A stretch of DNA of 64,000 nt from positions 7,750,001 to 7,814,000 of the forward strand of contig NZ_JAUSZM010000003.1 in assembly GCF_030817655.1 (NCBI RefSeq), given 5' to 3'. A program made the translations under genes and the position numbers. Within the stretch, counting starts at the first letter, position 1; each line of letters opens with the position of its first letter. Below, piece by piece: positions 8,365 through 16,614 of this stretch. The DNA is from Streptomyces sp. V4I2 (GTDB lineage Bacteria > Actinomycetota > Actinomycetes > Streptomycetales > Streptomycetaceae). The notes under the pieces are model-generated. The model worked only from the letters and a program-made list of their open reading frames with translations. It searched no databases and was not told the origin of the DNA.

Positions 8365-9612
8365 GTGGCACCCAATGACGAGACCGACCAGGTCACCCAG
8401 CACGCATCCCCGTTCGGCACGACGCCGCCCAACTGGCCCCCGGCCGCCGGCGCCGCCGGGCCGAACGCCCGCATGCCGCGCTGGCTGCCGCGCGCCATGG
8501 TGCTCGCGCTCGCCCTCATCGCCGTGTTCCAGTTGGGCAGTTGGGCCTTCCACCAGCTCACCGGCCTGCTGATCAACATCCTCATCGCGTTCTTCCTGGC
8601 CCTGGCCATCGAGCCCGCGGTGAGCTGGATGGCCTCGCGCGGCCTGCGCAGAGGCCTGGCCACCGCCGTCGTCTTCCTGGGCGTGATGATCGCGGCGGCG
8701 GGCTTCGTCACGCTGCTCGGCTCCATGCTCGCGGGCCAGATCATCAAGATCGTCGAGGACTTCCCGCAGTACCTCGACTCCGTCATCAACTGGATCAACA
8801 CCCACTTCAACACCGACCTGAAACGGGTGGACGTCCAGGAGGGCCTGCTCCGCTCCGACTGGCTGCGCAACTACGTGCAGAACAGTGCCACCGGCGTCCT
8901 GGACGTGTCCGCCCAGGTCCTCGGCGGGCTCTTCCAGCTCCTGACGGTCACGCTGTTCTCGTTCTACTTCGCCGCAGACGGCCCGCGTCTGCGCCGCGCC
9001 CTCTGCTCCGTCCTGCCGCCCGCCAAGCAGGCCGAGGTGCTGCGCGCGTGGGAGATCGCCGTGAACAAGACCGGCGGCTACATCTATTCGCGCGGACTGA
9101 TGGCCCTCATCTCCGGAGCCGCGCACTACATCCTGCTGCAGACACTGAACGTGCCGTACGCGCCCGTACTCGCCGTGTGGGTGGGGCTGGTCTCGCAGTT
9201 CATCCCCACGATCGGTACGTATCTCGCGGGCGCCCTGCCCATGCTGATCGCCTTCACCGTCGACCCCTGGTACGCGCTGTGGGTGCTGATCTTCGTCGTG
9301 GTCTACCAGCAGTTCGAGAACTACGTGCTGCAGCCCAAGCTGACCTCGAAGACCGTCGACATCCACCCGGCGGTCGCGTTCGGCTCCGTCATCGCCGGCA
9401 CCGCCCTTCTCGGGGCCGTCGGCGCACTGATCGCCATCCCGGCGATCGCCACGCTGCAGGCCTTCCTCGGGGCATACGTGAAGCGGTACGACGTCACGGA
9501 CGACCCTCGGGTCCATGGGCACCGGAATCGGGGGGAGGGGCCGCTCGCGCGCATGTGGGCGCTGTGGGTACGGCGGCCGGGGGCCAAGGACCCCGGCGAC
9601 GGCTCCTCGTGA
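8365..9612 (+). CDS. AI-2E family transporter (polytopic membrane permease)
   Basis: A 415-residue protein from the GTG at 8365; a GTG at 8347 adds six residues and cannot be excluded. After a ~45-residue hydrophilic N-terminus it has paired hydrophobic helices, a central soluble stretch (residues ~110-190) and a C-terminal helix bundle with PTIGTYLAGALPMLIAF and the family signature NYVLQPKLTSKTVDIHPAV. The family includes TqsA-type exporters and putative Na+/H+ antiporters, so the substrate cannot be set. Position between DUF3046 and recA is typical of streptomycetes. Confidence 0.92.
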   Translation: MAPNDETDQVTQHASPFGTTPPNWPPAAGAAGPNARMPRWLPRAMVLALALIAVFQLGSWAFHQLTGLLINILIAFFLALAIEPAVSWMASRGLRRGLATAVVFLGVMIAAAGFVTLLGSMLAGQIIKIVEDFPQYLDSVINWINTHFNTDLKRVDVQEGLLRSDWLRNYVQNSATGVLDVSAQVLGGLFQLLTVTLFSFYFAADGPRLRRALCSVLPPAKQAEVLRAWEIAVNKTGGYIYSRGLMALISGAAHYILLQTLNVPYAPVLAVWVGLVSQFIPTIGTYLAGALPMLIAFTVDPWYALWVLIFVVVYQQFENYVLQPKLTSKTVDIHPAVAFGSVIAGTALLGAVGALIAIPAIATLQAFLGAYVKRYDVTDDPRVHGHRNRGEGPLARMWALWVRRPGAKDPGDGSS

Positions 9613-9746
9613 CCGCAGGAGACCGGGACGGCGTGCGGGCCCAGGGGCCGCCATGCCGGGGACCTGGCGGTGGCGCGGGGTGCTCGTTCCGGATCAATGG
9701 GCCGTGGGCCGCCGAGACGTAGTCTCGGAGGTGCCGCGTGGTGCGC

Positions 9747-9776
9747 TTGACACGAAAATCGAACATCCATTCTGAT
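9747..9776 (+). promoter_or_regulatory. Candidate LexA-controlled recA promoter (P1)
   Basis: A -35 TTGACA at 9747-9752 is followed, 18 bases on, by TCTGAT at 9771-9776. Between and over them lies gaacatccattc (9761-9772), an imperfect version of the actinobacterial LexA box GAAC-N4-GTTC. A repressor bound there would cover the -10 region. Sequence match only. Confidence 0.6.
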
Positions 9777-9870
9777 GAGAGCTCCGGTGAGACTCTCGAC
9801 GGGCGTTTCGGCACGGTTTTGGTGGAGAAGTGCCCGAGTTATCCACAGGCCGGACGGGCGTCGGGGCCCA

Positions 9871-9894
9871 TTGTCAGTGGCAGGCGTTAGCGTC
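9871..9894 (+). promoter_or_regulatory. recA: RecA-NDp-type (PafBC-dependent) promoter motif
   Basis: TTGTCAGTG, eight bases, TAGCGTC: this matches the LexA-independent RecA-NDp promoter consensus of actinobacteria, which is recognised with the PafBC activator. It ends 42 bases before the recA ATG and is separate from the LexA-box promoter upstream, so recA appears to have dual DNA-damage control. Confidence 0.75.
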
Positions 9895-9936
9895 TTTGAC
9901 GTGAAGCGATCGACTCAAGCAAATCGGGTGGAACCC

Positions 9937-11064
9937 ATGGCAGGAACCGACCGCGAGAAGGCGTTGGACGCCGCGCTCGCACAGATTGAACGGCAGTTCG
10001 GCAAGGGCGCGGTCATGCGCCTGGGCGAGCGGCCGAACGAGCCCATCGAGGTCATCCCCACCGGGTCGACCGCACTCGACGTCGCCCTCGGCGTCGGTGG
10101 CCTGCCGCGCGGCCGTGTCGTGGAGGTCTACGGCCCGGAGTCCTCCGGCAAGACGACCCTGACCCTGCACGCCGTGGCCAACGCTCAGAAGGCCGGCGGC
10201 CAGGTCGCGTTCGTGGACGCGGAGCACGCCCTCGACCCCGAGTACGCGAAGAAGCTCGGCGTCGACATCGACAACCTGATCCTGTCCCAGCCGGACAACG
10301 GCGAGCAGGCCCTGGAAATCGTGGACATGCTGGTCCGCTCCGGTGCTCTCGACCTCATCGTCATCGACTCCGTCGCCGCGCTCGTCCCGCGCGCGGAGAT
10401 CGAGGGCGAGATGGGTGACAGCCACGTCGGTCTGCAGGCCCGTCTGATGAGCCAGGCCCTGCGGAAGATCACCAGCGCGCTCAACCAGTCCAAGACCACC
10501 GCGATCTTCATCAACCAGCTCCGCGAGAAGATCGGCGTGATGTTCGGCTCGCCGGAGACCACGACCGGTGGCCGGGCGCTGAAGTTCTACGCCTCGGTGC
10601 GACTCGACATCCGACGTATCGAGACGCTGAAGGACGGCACCGACGCCGTCGGCAACCGCACCCGCGTCAAGGTCGTCAAGAACAAGTGCGCGCCGCCCTT
10701 CAAGCAGGCCGAGTTCGACATCCTCTACGGGCAGGGCATCAGCCGCGAGGGCGGCCTGATCGACATGGGCGTGGAGAACGGCTTCGTCCGCAAGGCCGGC
10801 GCCTGGTACACGTACGAGGGCGACCAACTCGGCCAGGGCAAGGAGAACGCGCGCAACTTCCTGAAGGACAACCCCGACCTGGCCAACGAGATCGAGAAGA
10901 AGATCAAGGACAAGCTGGGCGTCGGGGTCCGGCCCGAGAAGCCGACCGCCGAGCCGGGCGCGGACGCCGTGGTCTCCGCCGTCACCGACGACGCCGCGAA
11001 GACGGTGCCCGCTCCGGCGGCGGCCAAGGCTGCCAAGACCAAGGCCGCGGTGGCCAAGAGCTGA
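9937..11064 (+). CDS. recA: RecA recombinase
   Basis: A 375-residue RecA, the ATP-dependent strand-exchange protein and LexA co-protease. Walker A GPESSGKT is at residues 66-73. The L1/L2 region includes MSQALRKITSALNQSKTTAI and INQLREKIGVMFGSPETTTGG. The start is the ATG at 9937 (MAGTDREKALDAALAQIERQ), the conserved N-terminus; the frame stays open upstream but crosses the promoter. The C-terminus has the long Ala/Lys/Pro tail typical of Streptomyces RecA. recX starts ten bases after the stop, so the two are cotranscribed. Confidence 0.99.
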   Translation: MAGTDREKALDAALAQIERQFGKGAVMRLGERPNEPIEVIPTGSTALDVALGVGGLPRGRVVEVYGPESSGKTTLTLHAVANAQKAGGQVAFVDAEHALDPEYAKKLGVDIDNLILSQPDNGEQALEIVDMLVRSGALDLIVIDSVAALVPRAEIEGEMGDSHVGLQARLMSQALRKITSALNQSKTTAIFINQLREKIGVMFGSPETTTGGRALKFYASVRLDIRRIETLKDGTDAVGNRTRVKVVKNKCAPPFKQAEFDILYGQGISREGGLIDMGVENGFVRKAGAWYTYEGDQLGQGKENARNFLKDNPDLANEIEKKIKDKLGVGVRPEKPTAEPGADAVVSAVTDDAAKTVPAPAAAKAAKTKAAVAKS

Positions 11065-11073
11065 TCGAATACC

Positions 11074-11985
11074 GTGCCTGATTCAAAAGCGTGGCGCACC
11101 GACTGGGCCGAGTACGCCGCCCACCCGGACGCTCCGCGTGAGCGGAGCGGGGGAAGCGACGGGGGAATCGCCGGCATGAGTGGTGGTGACGCGGTCCACG
11201 ACGTGGACGGGAAGTACGCCCGCACGGCGTCGTACGGCACGAGGGGGTCGTACGACGACGAGCCGGGCGATGGGCAGGGGCTGGAGACCAGGCCGGACAG
11301 CGGCCGCTCCTCGGTGTTCGGCGCCGACTCGCCCGCGGGCGAGTCACGTCGGGGCGGTGGAGCACGTGACGGTGGAGCACGGGGCGCGGGTGGCTCACGC
11401 GGGCGCCGTCGGCGCGGTCGCACAGAGTCGTCCGGTGCGGATCGAGGCGCCTTCTCGGCGAGGGCCGAGAAGGCGGAGCCCCCGAAGGACCCGGTCGAGC
11501 AGGCACGGGCGATCTGCCTGCGCCTGCTCACCGGAACCCCGCGCACGCGGAAGCAACTCGCGGACGCCCTGCGCAAGCGGGAGATTCCGGATGACGCCGC
11601 CGAGGAGGTGCTGTCGAGGTTCGAGGAGGTCGGGCTGATCAACGACAGCGCGTTCGCGGACGCCTGGGTGGAGTCCCGGCACCACGGACGGGGGCTGGCC
11701 CGGCGCGCGCTCGTCCAGGAACTGCGGACCAAGGGTGTCGACTCCACGCTGATCGACGCGGCCGTCGCCCAGCTCGACTCCGAGCAGGAGGAGACGACCG
11801 CGCGCGAGCTCGTCGCCCGCAAGCTGCGCTCCACCCGCGGCCTCGACCGCGACAAACGACTGCGCCGTCTCGCCGGCATGCTCGCCCGCAAGGGCTACCC
11901 CGAGGGCATGGCCCTGCGGGTGGTCCGGCAGGCGCTGGAGGATGAGGGCGAGGACACGGAGTTCCTCGGGGACGAGGGGTTCTGA
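11074..11985 (+). CDS. recX: RecX, regulatory protein of RecA
   Basis: A 303-residue protein from a GTG ten bases after recA. The conserved RecX domain is the C-terminal ~165 residues (QARAICLRLLTGTPRTRKQL, then FEEVGLINDSAFADAWVESR), with three helical repeats. RecX binds RecA filaments and restrains recombinase and co-protease activity. The first ~135 residues are low-complexity Gly/Arg/Ser/Asp, an extension usual in Streptomyces RecX. The GTG is chosen by spacing from recA; a later internal start is possible. Confidence 0.95.
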   Translation: MPDSKAWRTDWAEYAAHPDAPRERSGGSDGGIAGMSGGDAVHDVDGKYARTASYGTRGSYDDEPGDGQGLETRPDSGRSSVFGADSPAGESRRGGGARDGGARGAGGSRGRRRRGRTESSGADRGAFSARAEKAEPPKDPVEQARAICLRLLTGTPRTRKQLADALRKREIPDDAAEEVLSRFEEVGLINDSAFADAWVESRHHGRGLARRALVQELRTKGVDSTLIDAAVAQLDSEQEETTARELVARKLRSTRGLDRDKRLRRLAGMLARKGYPEGMALRVVRQALEDEGEDTEFLGDEGF

Positions 11986-12039
11986 GGACGGGAAGCCCGA
12001 CGGGCGCGGGGTTCTGAGGAACAGCTCCCAGGGGAGAGC

Positions 12040-12063
12040 GGCTCCGGCGTGGTGACCGGAGCC
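12040..12063 (+). terminator. Stem-loop downstream of recX
   Basis: A perfect 8-bp stem, ggctccgg at 12040-12047 and ccggagcc at 12056-12063, with an 8-nt loop, lies 55 bases after the recX stop. There is no U-tract, as is usual in Streptomyces. The rest of the gap to the cysteine dioxygenase locus shows no supported plus-strand gene. Confidence 0.55.
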
Positions 12064-12234
12064 GTGTGACTCAGCGGCCCGGACACGGTGGACGCGCGGG
12101 GGCGCCCATCGCGTTCGGGAGCGGTGCTGTGTGGTGCCGGAGGCGCTGCCGGCCCCGGTGTTGGGCTCCGCGCGACCGCCCTGTCGCCCGGGAGTCCGGG
12201 TCCGTCAGCCAGCGGCGCGTCGAGGAGTCGCCGC

Positions 12235-12336
12235 TCAACGGAAACGGCTCGCAAACTCGTCGATGCCGACCGGCCGTTCAGCCTCGACACCTGTGACGAC
12301 CATGCTGCCGGTGACCGGCGTGCCCGCACCGCTCAC
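12235..12336 (-). pseudogene. Short ORF coupled to cysteine dioxygenase, possibly the stub of a rhodanese gene
   Basis: A GTG at 12336 overlaps the cysteine dioxygenase stop as gtga and opens a 33-residue frame containing EAERPVGIDEFASRFR. In other Streptomyces a rhodanese-domain gene follows cysteine dioxygenase, and its product often begins with a GIDEL-like motif after a short variable leader (family knowledge from memory). Here the frame stops straight after that motif and I see no continuation in any minus-strand frame. I read it as a remnant; it could be chance. Confidence 0.3.
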
Positions 12337-12878
12337 TGCCAGTCCTCCGGGCGCTCCACCTGCTCCAGGCGCAGGATCGGCCCGCTGCGGCTGTAGCGGC
12401 GGATCTGCGGCAGGGGCGGGTAGTAGGCGTGGACGGAGATCGCGTGGTGCTCGGTGGACTCGTTGAGGACCTCGTGGACGTGGTGGCGGCCGAAGGCGCG
12501 CCCCTGTCCGGTCGGCAGCCGACGCTCCCGGTCCACGTCCTCGGTCAGTTCCAGCGTCTTCCAGCCGTCGGTGGGCAGCCGGGCGGCGAGCGAGTTCTCC
12601 TTGAGCTCACCTGACGCGGTGAGGAAGGCGCCGACCGATTCGGCGTGGTCGTGCCAGCCGGTGCCGGTGCCGGGCGGCCAGCCGATCAACCAGGCCTCGC
12701 TGCCGCCCGGCCCTTCCAGCCGCACCCACGTGCGGCCCTCCGGGTCGAGCGGGAGCGAGTCGATCAGCTCGGAGTCGGCGGCCGTACGCCGCACGAATGC
12801 GAGGAGGTCCGCCTGCGTGGGCACGGAAACGGCGGAACCGGAGGAGACAACGGGGGAGGGTGAGGCAGACACGGGCAC
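12333..12878 (-). CDS. Cysteine dioxygenase family protein
   Basis: A 181-residue cupin from a GTG at 12878. Metal-ligand motifs are visible: WHDHAES around residue 75 and RHHVHEVLN around residue 132, fitting the His-rich centre of thiol dioxygenases that convert L-cysteine to cysteine sulfinate with O2 and Fe(II). The segment SVHAYYPPL near the C-terminus is also typical. The start is uncertain, because the AGGA sequence is only two bases from the GTG. It is preceded by a Cys-rich leader peptide, which suggests transcription is adjusted to cysteine supply. Confidence 0.88.
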   Translation of the reverse strand: MPVSASPSPVVSSGSAVSVPTQADLLAFVRRTAADSELIDSLPLDPEGRTWVRLEGPGGSEAWLIGWPPGTGTGWHDHAESVGAFLTASGELKENSLAARLPTDGWKTLELTEDVDRERRLPTGQGRAFGRHHVHEVLNESTEHHAISVHAYYPPLPQIRRYSRSGPILRLEQVERPEDWQ

Positions 12879-12954
12879 CGTCCTGAAGAGCGTTCGCGTG
12901 AAGCGCGCGTCAACGCAGAAGCGGCGCGCGCCAAGAGTGAGGTGAAATGCGAAT

Positions 12955-13041
12955 TCAGCAGGACGGGCGACACATGCAGCCCGCATAGCGGACCAGGTCC
13001 ACATGGACCTTCCGCCACAGGTGCACACAGGTGTCGGTCAC
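12955..13041 (-). CDS. Cys-rich leader peptide upstream of cysteine dioxygenase (probable attenuator ORF)
   Basis: A 28-residue ORF from a GTG at 13041. It contains HLWRKVHVDLVRYAG and ends GCMCRPSC, four cysteines in total with three in the last seven codons. The HVDL-R core matches the small putative leader peptides annotated ahead of sulfur genes in Streptomyces. It ends 76 bases before the cysteine dioxygenase start. The promoter at 13049-13077 would place the transcript start at or next to the GTG, so translation is probably leaderless. Ribosome progress through the cysteine codons is the likely sensor. Confidence 0.75.
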   Translation of the reverse strand: MTDTCVHLWRKVHVDLVRYAGCMCRPSC

Positions 13042-13048
13042 GATCCGG

Positions 13049-13077
13049 AGTACACCATGGCGGTGCGGGGCGGTCAA
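13049..13077 (-). promoter_or_regulatory. Promoter of the leader peptide-cysteine dioxygenase transcript
   Basis: Reading the minus strand, TTGACC (13077-13072), a 17-bp spacer and TGTACT (13054-13049) precede the leader-peptide GTG at 13041. Initiation about seven bases after the -10 would coincide with the GTG. Confidence 0.6.
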
Positions 13078-13113
13078 CTCACTGTCACTATGTGGACGCT
13101 CGGTGACAGTGAG
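13078..13113 (-). terminator. Stem-loop between FAD monooxygenase and the cysteine dioxygenase promoter
   Basis: The perfect 11-bp arms ctcactgtcac (13078-13088) and gtgacagtgag (13103-13113) enclose a 14-nt loop, starting ten bases after the monooxygenase stop. It probably ends that transcript. It also abuts the next -35 element, so an operator role is possible. Confidence 0.55.
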
Positions 13114-13123
13114 CACAAACAGG

Positions 13124-14752
13124 TCAACGGGAGCCGGCACCCGCCCCGGCTTCCGCTCCCGCCCGCGCGGGCCCGCCCAGCGCCGCCTCGGCCGCCGCGT
13201 ACAGGTCGGCCGGCCGGACCCCGGTCAGCGCTGTGACGAGGTGACCGTCGGGCCGTACGAGAAGGACGGTGTGCGGGGCCGCGCCCGGGTACTCCTCGGC
13301 GACCAGCAGCTCGGCGGTGTGCGGCAGCGCGGTCACCGCCGCCGCGAGGCGGGGCATGATCCCGGCGGTCACCCAGTGCTTGCGTTCCCACACGCCGGTG
13401 CCCGGCGCGATCAGCAGGACGAGCAGTGCGCCGCGACCGAGGCGGTCCCGCAGTCGTACGAAGGAGCCGTCCTCGGCCGTCACCCGCACATCGGTGACCG
13501 GTGCGCCGGGCGCCGTGTCGACGAGGGCCTCTCCTTCGAGGTGCCGGGGCGCGAGCGGCGAGTCGGCGTACGCCCCCGGCGCACCGAGCGGGCCGCGCCC
13601 CAAGTGACCGTCCGTGAGCAGTGCGTCGTGGCCGCGAGCCGAGCCGGGAACGTACCCGCGCAGGCCCCCGCCCCCGCGCAGCAGCGGCAGTGCCTGGTCG
13701 GCGGCGCGCAGCCGGCCGGCGACGACCGCGCGCCGCTCCGCCTGGTAGCTGTCGAGCAGCGCCTCGTGCGGCCCGTGATGCCAGGCCAGCGCCAGCTTCC
13801 AAGCGAGGTTGTCGGCGTCCTCGAGCCCCTCGTCGAGGCCCTGCGTGCCGAGCGCGCCGAGCAGGTGCGCCGCGTCCCCGGCGAGGAAGACCCGGCCGGC
13901 GCGCCAGCGGCGGGCCAGCCGGTGGTGGACGATGTGGACACCGGTGTCGAGGAGTTCGTACGGCGGTGTCGAGCCGCCCATCCAGCCGGCCAGGGTCTCC
14001 CGGACGCGGGCCACCAGCAGTTCCGGCGTGACCAGGTCCTTGCCGGGCGGCAGCAGCCAGCCGAGGCGCCAGACCCCGTCCGGCAGGGGGCGGCCGGTGA
14101 TCTCGCCGGCCGAGGGGCCGGTCGTACGCCAGGGCGGCATCCGGTGGAGCAACGCCTGGTCGGGCCAGGGGAGTTCGGTGCGCACGGCGGCCACGGCGTG
14201 CCGCTCCACCGCCGTACGGCCCGGGAAGCGGATGTCCTGGAGTTTGCGCACCGTCGAGCGCGGGCCGTCGCAGGCGACCAGGTAACTGCCACGCCACCAG
14301 GTGCCCTTGGGGCCGCGGGTGTGAACCGTGACGCCGGATGGTTCCTGCTCGATGCCGTCGAGGCGGCTTTCCACAGCGATCTTGACGAGGCGCTCGCCGG
14401 CGAGGGCGGCGCGCAGGGCGCCGGTCAGCACGTGCTGGGCGATGTGCAGGGGAGCGGGACCGGCATCGCCCTCGGCGTCGGTGTCGTCCCCGAACGTGAC
14501 CTCGCGCATCACCTGCTTGCGCCGCATGGACCGCCATCCGGCCCAGTGGACGCCGACGTCCGCAAGGGGGATGCCGGTCAGCCGCTCCATCAGCGCAGCC
14601 GTGTCCTCGCGCAGCACGACCGTGCGCGCGAGGCGGGGTTCGTCCTTGCCCGGGCCCTCGTCCAGGACCACGGACGGCACCTCCTGGCGGGCCAGAGCCA
14701 GGGCGAGCGTCAGCCCGACGGGCCCCGCACCGACGATGATCACCGGGTCCAC
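13124..14752 (-). CDS. FAD-dependent monooxygenase (aromatic hydroxylase type)
   Basis: A 542-residue class A flavoprotein monooxygenase. The N-terminal dinucleotide-binding motif VIIVGAGPVGLTLALALARQ begins at residue 4, and the FAD-ribityl motif GDAAHLLGALGTQGLDEGLE lies near residue 285, followed by DADNLAWKLALAW. A thioredoxin-like C-terminal domain fits PheA/MhpA/RdmE-like enzymes. The frame extends to a TTG at 14842, but the GTG at 14752 puts the flavin motif at the usual position. Its substrate is unknown. It lies downstream of the gluD terminator and is probably a separate unit. Confidence 0.88.
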   Translation of the reverse strand: MDPVIIVGAGPVGLTLALALARQEVPSVVLDEGPGKDEPRLARTVVLREDTAALMERLTGIPLADVGVHWAGWRSMRRKQVMREVTFGDDTDAEGDAGPAPLHIAQHVLTGALRAALAGERLVKIAVESRLDGIEQEPSGVTVHTRGPKGTWWRGSYLVACDGPRSTVRKLQDIRFPGRTAVERHAVAAVRTELPWPDQALLHRMPPWRTTGPSAGEITGRPLPDGVWRLGWLLPPGKDLVTPELLVARVRETLAGWMGGSTPPYELLDTGVHIVHHRLARRWRAGRVFLAGDAAHLLGALGTQGLDEGLEDADNLAWKLALAWHHGPHEALLDSYQAERRAVVAGRLRAADQALPLLRGGGGLRGYVPGSARGHDALLTDGHLGRGPLGAPGAYADSPLAPRHLEGEALVDTAPGAPVTDVRVTAEDGSFVRLRDRLGRGALLVLLIAPGTGVWERKHWVTAGIMPRLAAAVTALPHTAELLVAEEYPGAAPHTVLLVRPDGHLVTALTGVRPADLYAAAEAALGGPARAGAEAGAGAGSR

Positions 14753-14869
14753 GGCGCGGCGCCCCCTGCCCGCAGCGGTGTCCCGAGAGACGTAGGTGAA
14801 CAGGAAGTTGGGGCAGGGTGCACGATCACAGAACGTATGCAACCCATTGCCGAAGCTTGCGTCAAGTGA

Positions 14870-14903
14870 CGGAGGGCAGTGGCGATCACGCCACTGCCCT
14901 CCG
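14870..14903 (-). terminator. Terminator hairpin of the gluABCD operon
   Basis: A perfect 15-bp stem (cggagggcagtggcg at 14870-14884, complement at 14889-14903) with a four-base loop. A second 9-bp hairpin, tcacctgac/gtcaggtga at 14915-14937, overlaps the gluD stop codon. Confidence 0.8.
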
Positions 14904-14929
14904 CGTTGTTCAGGTCACCTGACTGGTTG

Positions 14930-15850
14930 TCAGGTGAGGCCTCCGCCGCCACCGGTGTTTTCGCCGGTCCCGTAGGTACCTCGCACGGCGGCGGGGTTGA
15001 CCTCCACCGTGTCCTCGCCGAGGACCGCGCCCGTGCTCTTCTTGCTGCGCCGCAGCCTGCCCTCGAGCCAGCTCGCGAAGCTGGTGAGCATGAAGTTCAG
15101 CACGATGTACATGGCCGCCACCACGATGAAGCTGGGGATGACGGTGGCGTAGACGGCCGCCAGCGTCTGGCGCGAGTTGAGCAGCTCGGTGAAGCCCAGC
15201 ATCGCACCGCCGAGCGCGGTGTCCTTCACGATGACGACGAGCTGGCTGACGATGGCCGGCAGCATGGCGGTCACGGCCTGGGGCAGCAGGACGTTGGTCA
15301 TCGTCTGGCCCTTGCGCAGACCGACCGCCATGGCGGCCTCCGTCTGTCCCCTGGGCAGGGAGAGGATGCCGGCCCGCACGATCTCGGCGAGCACGGACGC
15401 GTTGTAGAGCACCAGACCGGTGACGACCGCGTACATGGGCCGCTGTTCGCTGCTGATGTCCGTGGAGCGGACGTAGAACTCGTTGGCGAACAGCATCAGC
15501 AGCAGGACGGGGATCGCCCGGAAGAACTCGACCACCGTGCCGGCCGTGCCCCGCACCCACCGGTGGTCCGAGAGGCGCGCGATGCCGAAGAACGCGCCCA
15601 GCGGCAGGGCGATCACCATGGCGAGCGCCGCGGCCTTCAGCGTGTCGGCGAGGCCCGGCAGCAGATACGTCGTCCAGGCCTCCGACTGGGTGAACGGCTT
15701 CCACAGGGCCCACTTCAGCTGGCCCTTGTCGTCCATCGTCTGCCAGATCCACCACAGGAGCAGGGCCAGGAGAACGAAGAAGACGACGGAGAAGAGCACA
15801 TTGCGCCGTTTGGCGCGAGGGCCGGGAGCGTCGTAGAGAACGGAGGTCAT
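14930..15850 (-). CDS. gluD: Glutamate ABC transporter permease
   Basis: A 306-residue polar amino-acid permease (HisM/GlnP family) from the ATG at 15850. It has an N-terminal membrane segment, then the permease domain with ALPLGAFFGIARLSDHRWVR, an FFRAIPVLLLM segment, and the ATPase-contact loop (EIVRAGILSLPRGQTEAA, then ALGGAMLGFTELL). The C-terminal ~45 residues are charged and cytoplasmic. It overlaps gluC by four bases and is the last gene of gluABCD. Confidence 0.93.
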   Translation of the reverse strand: MTSVLYDAPGPRAKRRNVLFSVVFFVLLALLLWWIWQTMDDKGQLKWALWKPFTQSEAWTTYLLPGLADTLKAAALAMVIALPLGAFFGIARLSDHRWVRGTAGTVVEFFRAIPVLLLMLFANEFYVRSTDISSEQRPMYAVVTGLVLYNASVLAEIVRAGILSLPRGQTEAAMAVGLRKGQTMTNVLLPQAVTAMLPAIVSQLVVIVKDTALGGAMLGFTELLNSRQTLAAVYATVIPSFIVVAAMYIVLNFMLTSFASWLEGRLRRSKKSTGAVLGEDTVEVNPAAVRGTYGTGENTGGGGGLT

Positions 15851-16515
15851 CGCTTCACCGCCAGTCGCTTGCTCAGCCAGCCGAGGATGAGGCCGGTGGG
15901 CAGGGTCAGTACCACGAACCCGAGGGCGAACACCGCACCGATGGCCAGCGTCTGTGCCTCGTTCTCGATCATTTCCTTCATCAGCAGGGCGGCTTCCGCC
16001 ACGCCGATCGCGGCCGCCACGGTGGTGTTCTTGGTCAGCGCGATCAGCACGTTGGCCAGCGGTCCGATGACCGAACGGAAGGCCTGGGGCAGGATGATGT
16101 GCCCCAGGATCTGGCTGAAGGTCAGGCCGATGGCGCGTGCCGCCTCGGCCTGACCGACGGGCACCGTGTTGATGCCGGACCGGATCGCCTCGCAGACGAA
16201 CGCGGCGGTGTAGACGACGAAGCCGAGGACGGCCAGCCGGAAGCTCTGCGTGTCGAAGTCGTCGGCGGCGCCCATCGTCATGCCGAAGACGTCGGAGAGG
16301 CCGAGCGAGGCGAAGACGATGATGACGGTCAGCGGGATGTTCCGGACGATGTTCACATAGGCCGTGCCGAACCCGCGCATGAGCGGGACCGGGCTGACCC
16401 GCATGGCGGCGAGCAGAGTGCCCCAGATCAGGGAACCGACGGCGGAGAGGATGGTGAGTTTCACCGTCATCCAGAACGCCCCTAGGACGTCGTAACCTTC
16501 AAGAAAGTCGAACAC
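15847..16515 (-). CDS. gluC: Glutamate ABC transporter permease
   Basis: A 222-residue permease starting MFDFLEGYDVLGAFWMTVKL. It shows the polar amino-acid permease pattern: FGTAYVNIVRNIPLTVIIVF early and the EAA loop CEAIRSGINTVPVGQAEAAR near residue 130. It pairs with gluD, whose start overlaps its stop by four bases. A strong hairpin in the 99-bp space after gluB probably lowers expression of the permease half of the operon. Confidence 0.93.
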   Translation of the reverse strand: MFDFLEGYDVLGAFWMTVKLTILSAVGSLIWGTLLAAMRVSPVPLMRGFGTAYVNIVRNIPLTVIIVFASLGLSDVFGMTMGAADDFDTQSFRLAVLGFVVYTAAFVCEAIRSGINTVPVGQAEAARAIGLTFSQILGHIILPQAFRSVIGPLANVLIALTKNTTVAAAIGVAEAALLMKEMIENEAQTLAIGAVFALGFVVLTLPTGLILGWLSKRLAVKR

Positions 16516-16556
16516 GATCTCCCGCGCTTCCGGGTGTGTGGCGTATGTGGACGTCG

Positions 16557-16597
16557 CGGCGCGCCGCCGCCGTGATCGCGTGGACGGCGGCGCGCCG
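16557..16597 (-). promoter_or_regulatory. Intercistronic hairpin between gluB and gluC
   Basis: The GC-rich arms 16557-16573 and 16584-16597 (cggcgcgccgccg... against ...cggcggcgcgccg) fold into a strong stem just after the gluB stop codon. Such hairpins after binding-protein genes usually protect the upstream mRNA and reduce read-through, giving excess binding protein over permease. Confidence 0.6.
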
Positions 16598-16614
16598 GTG
16601 GAATCCCTGTGGCG

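Noticed and set aside
14879..16153. Plus-strand frame of 424 codons across gluD and gluC
   Set aside because: Antisense to two clearly conserved permeases.
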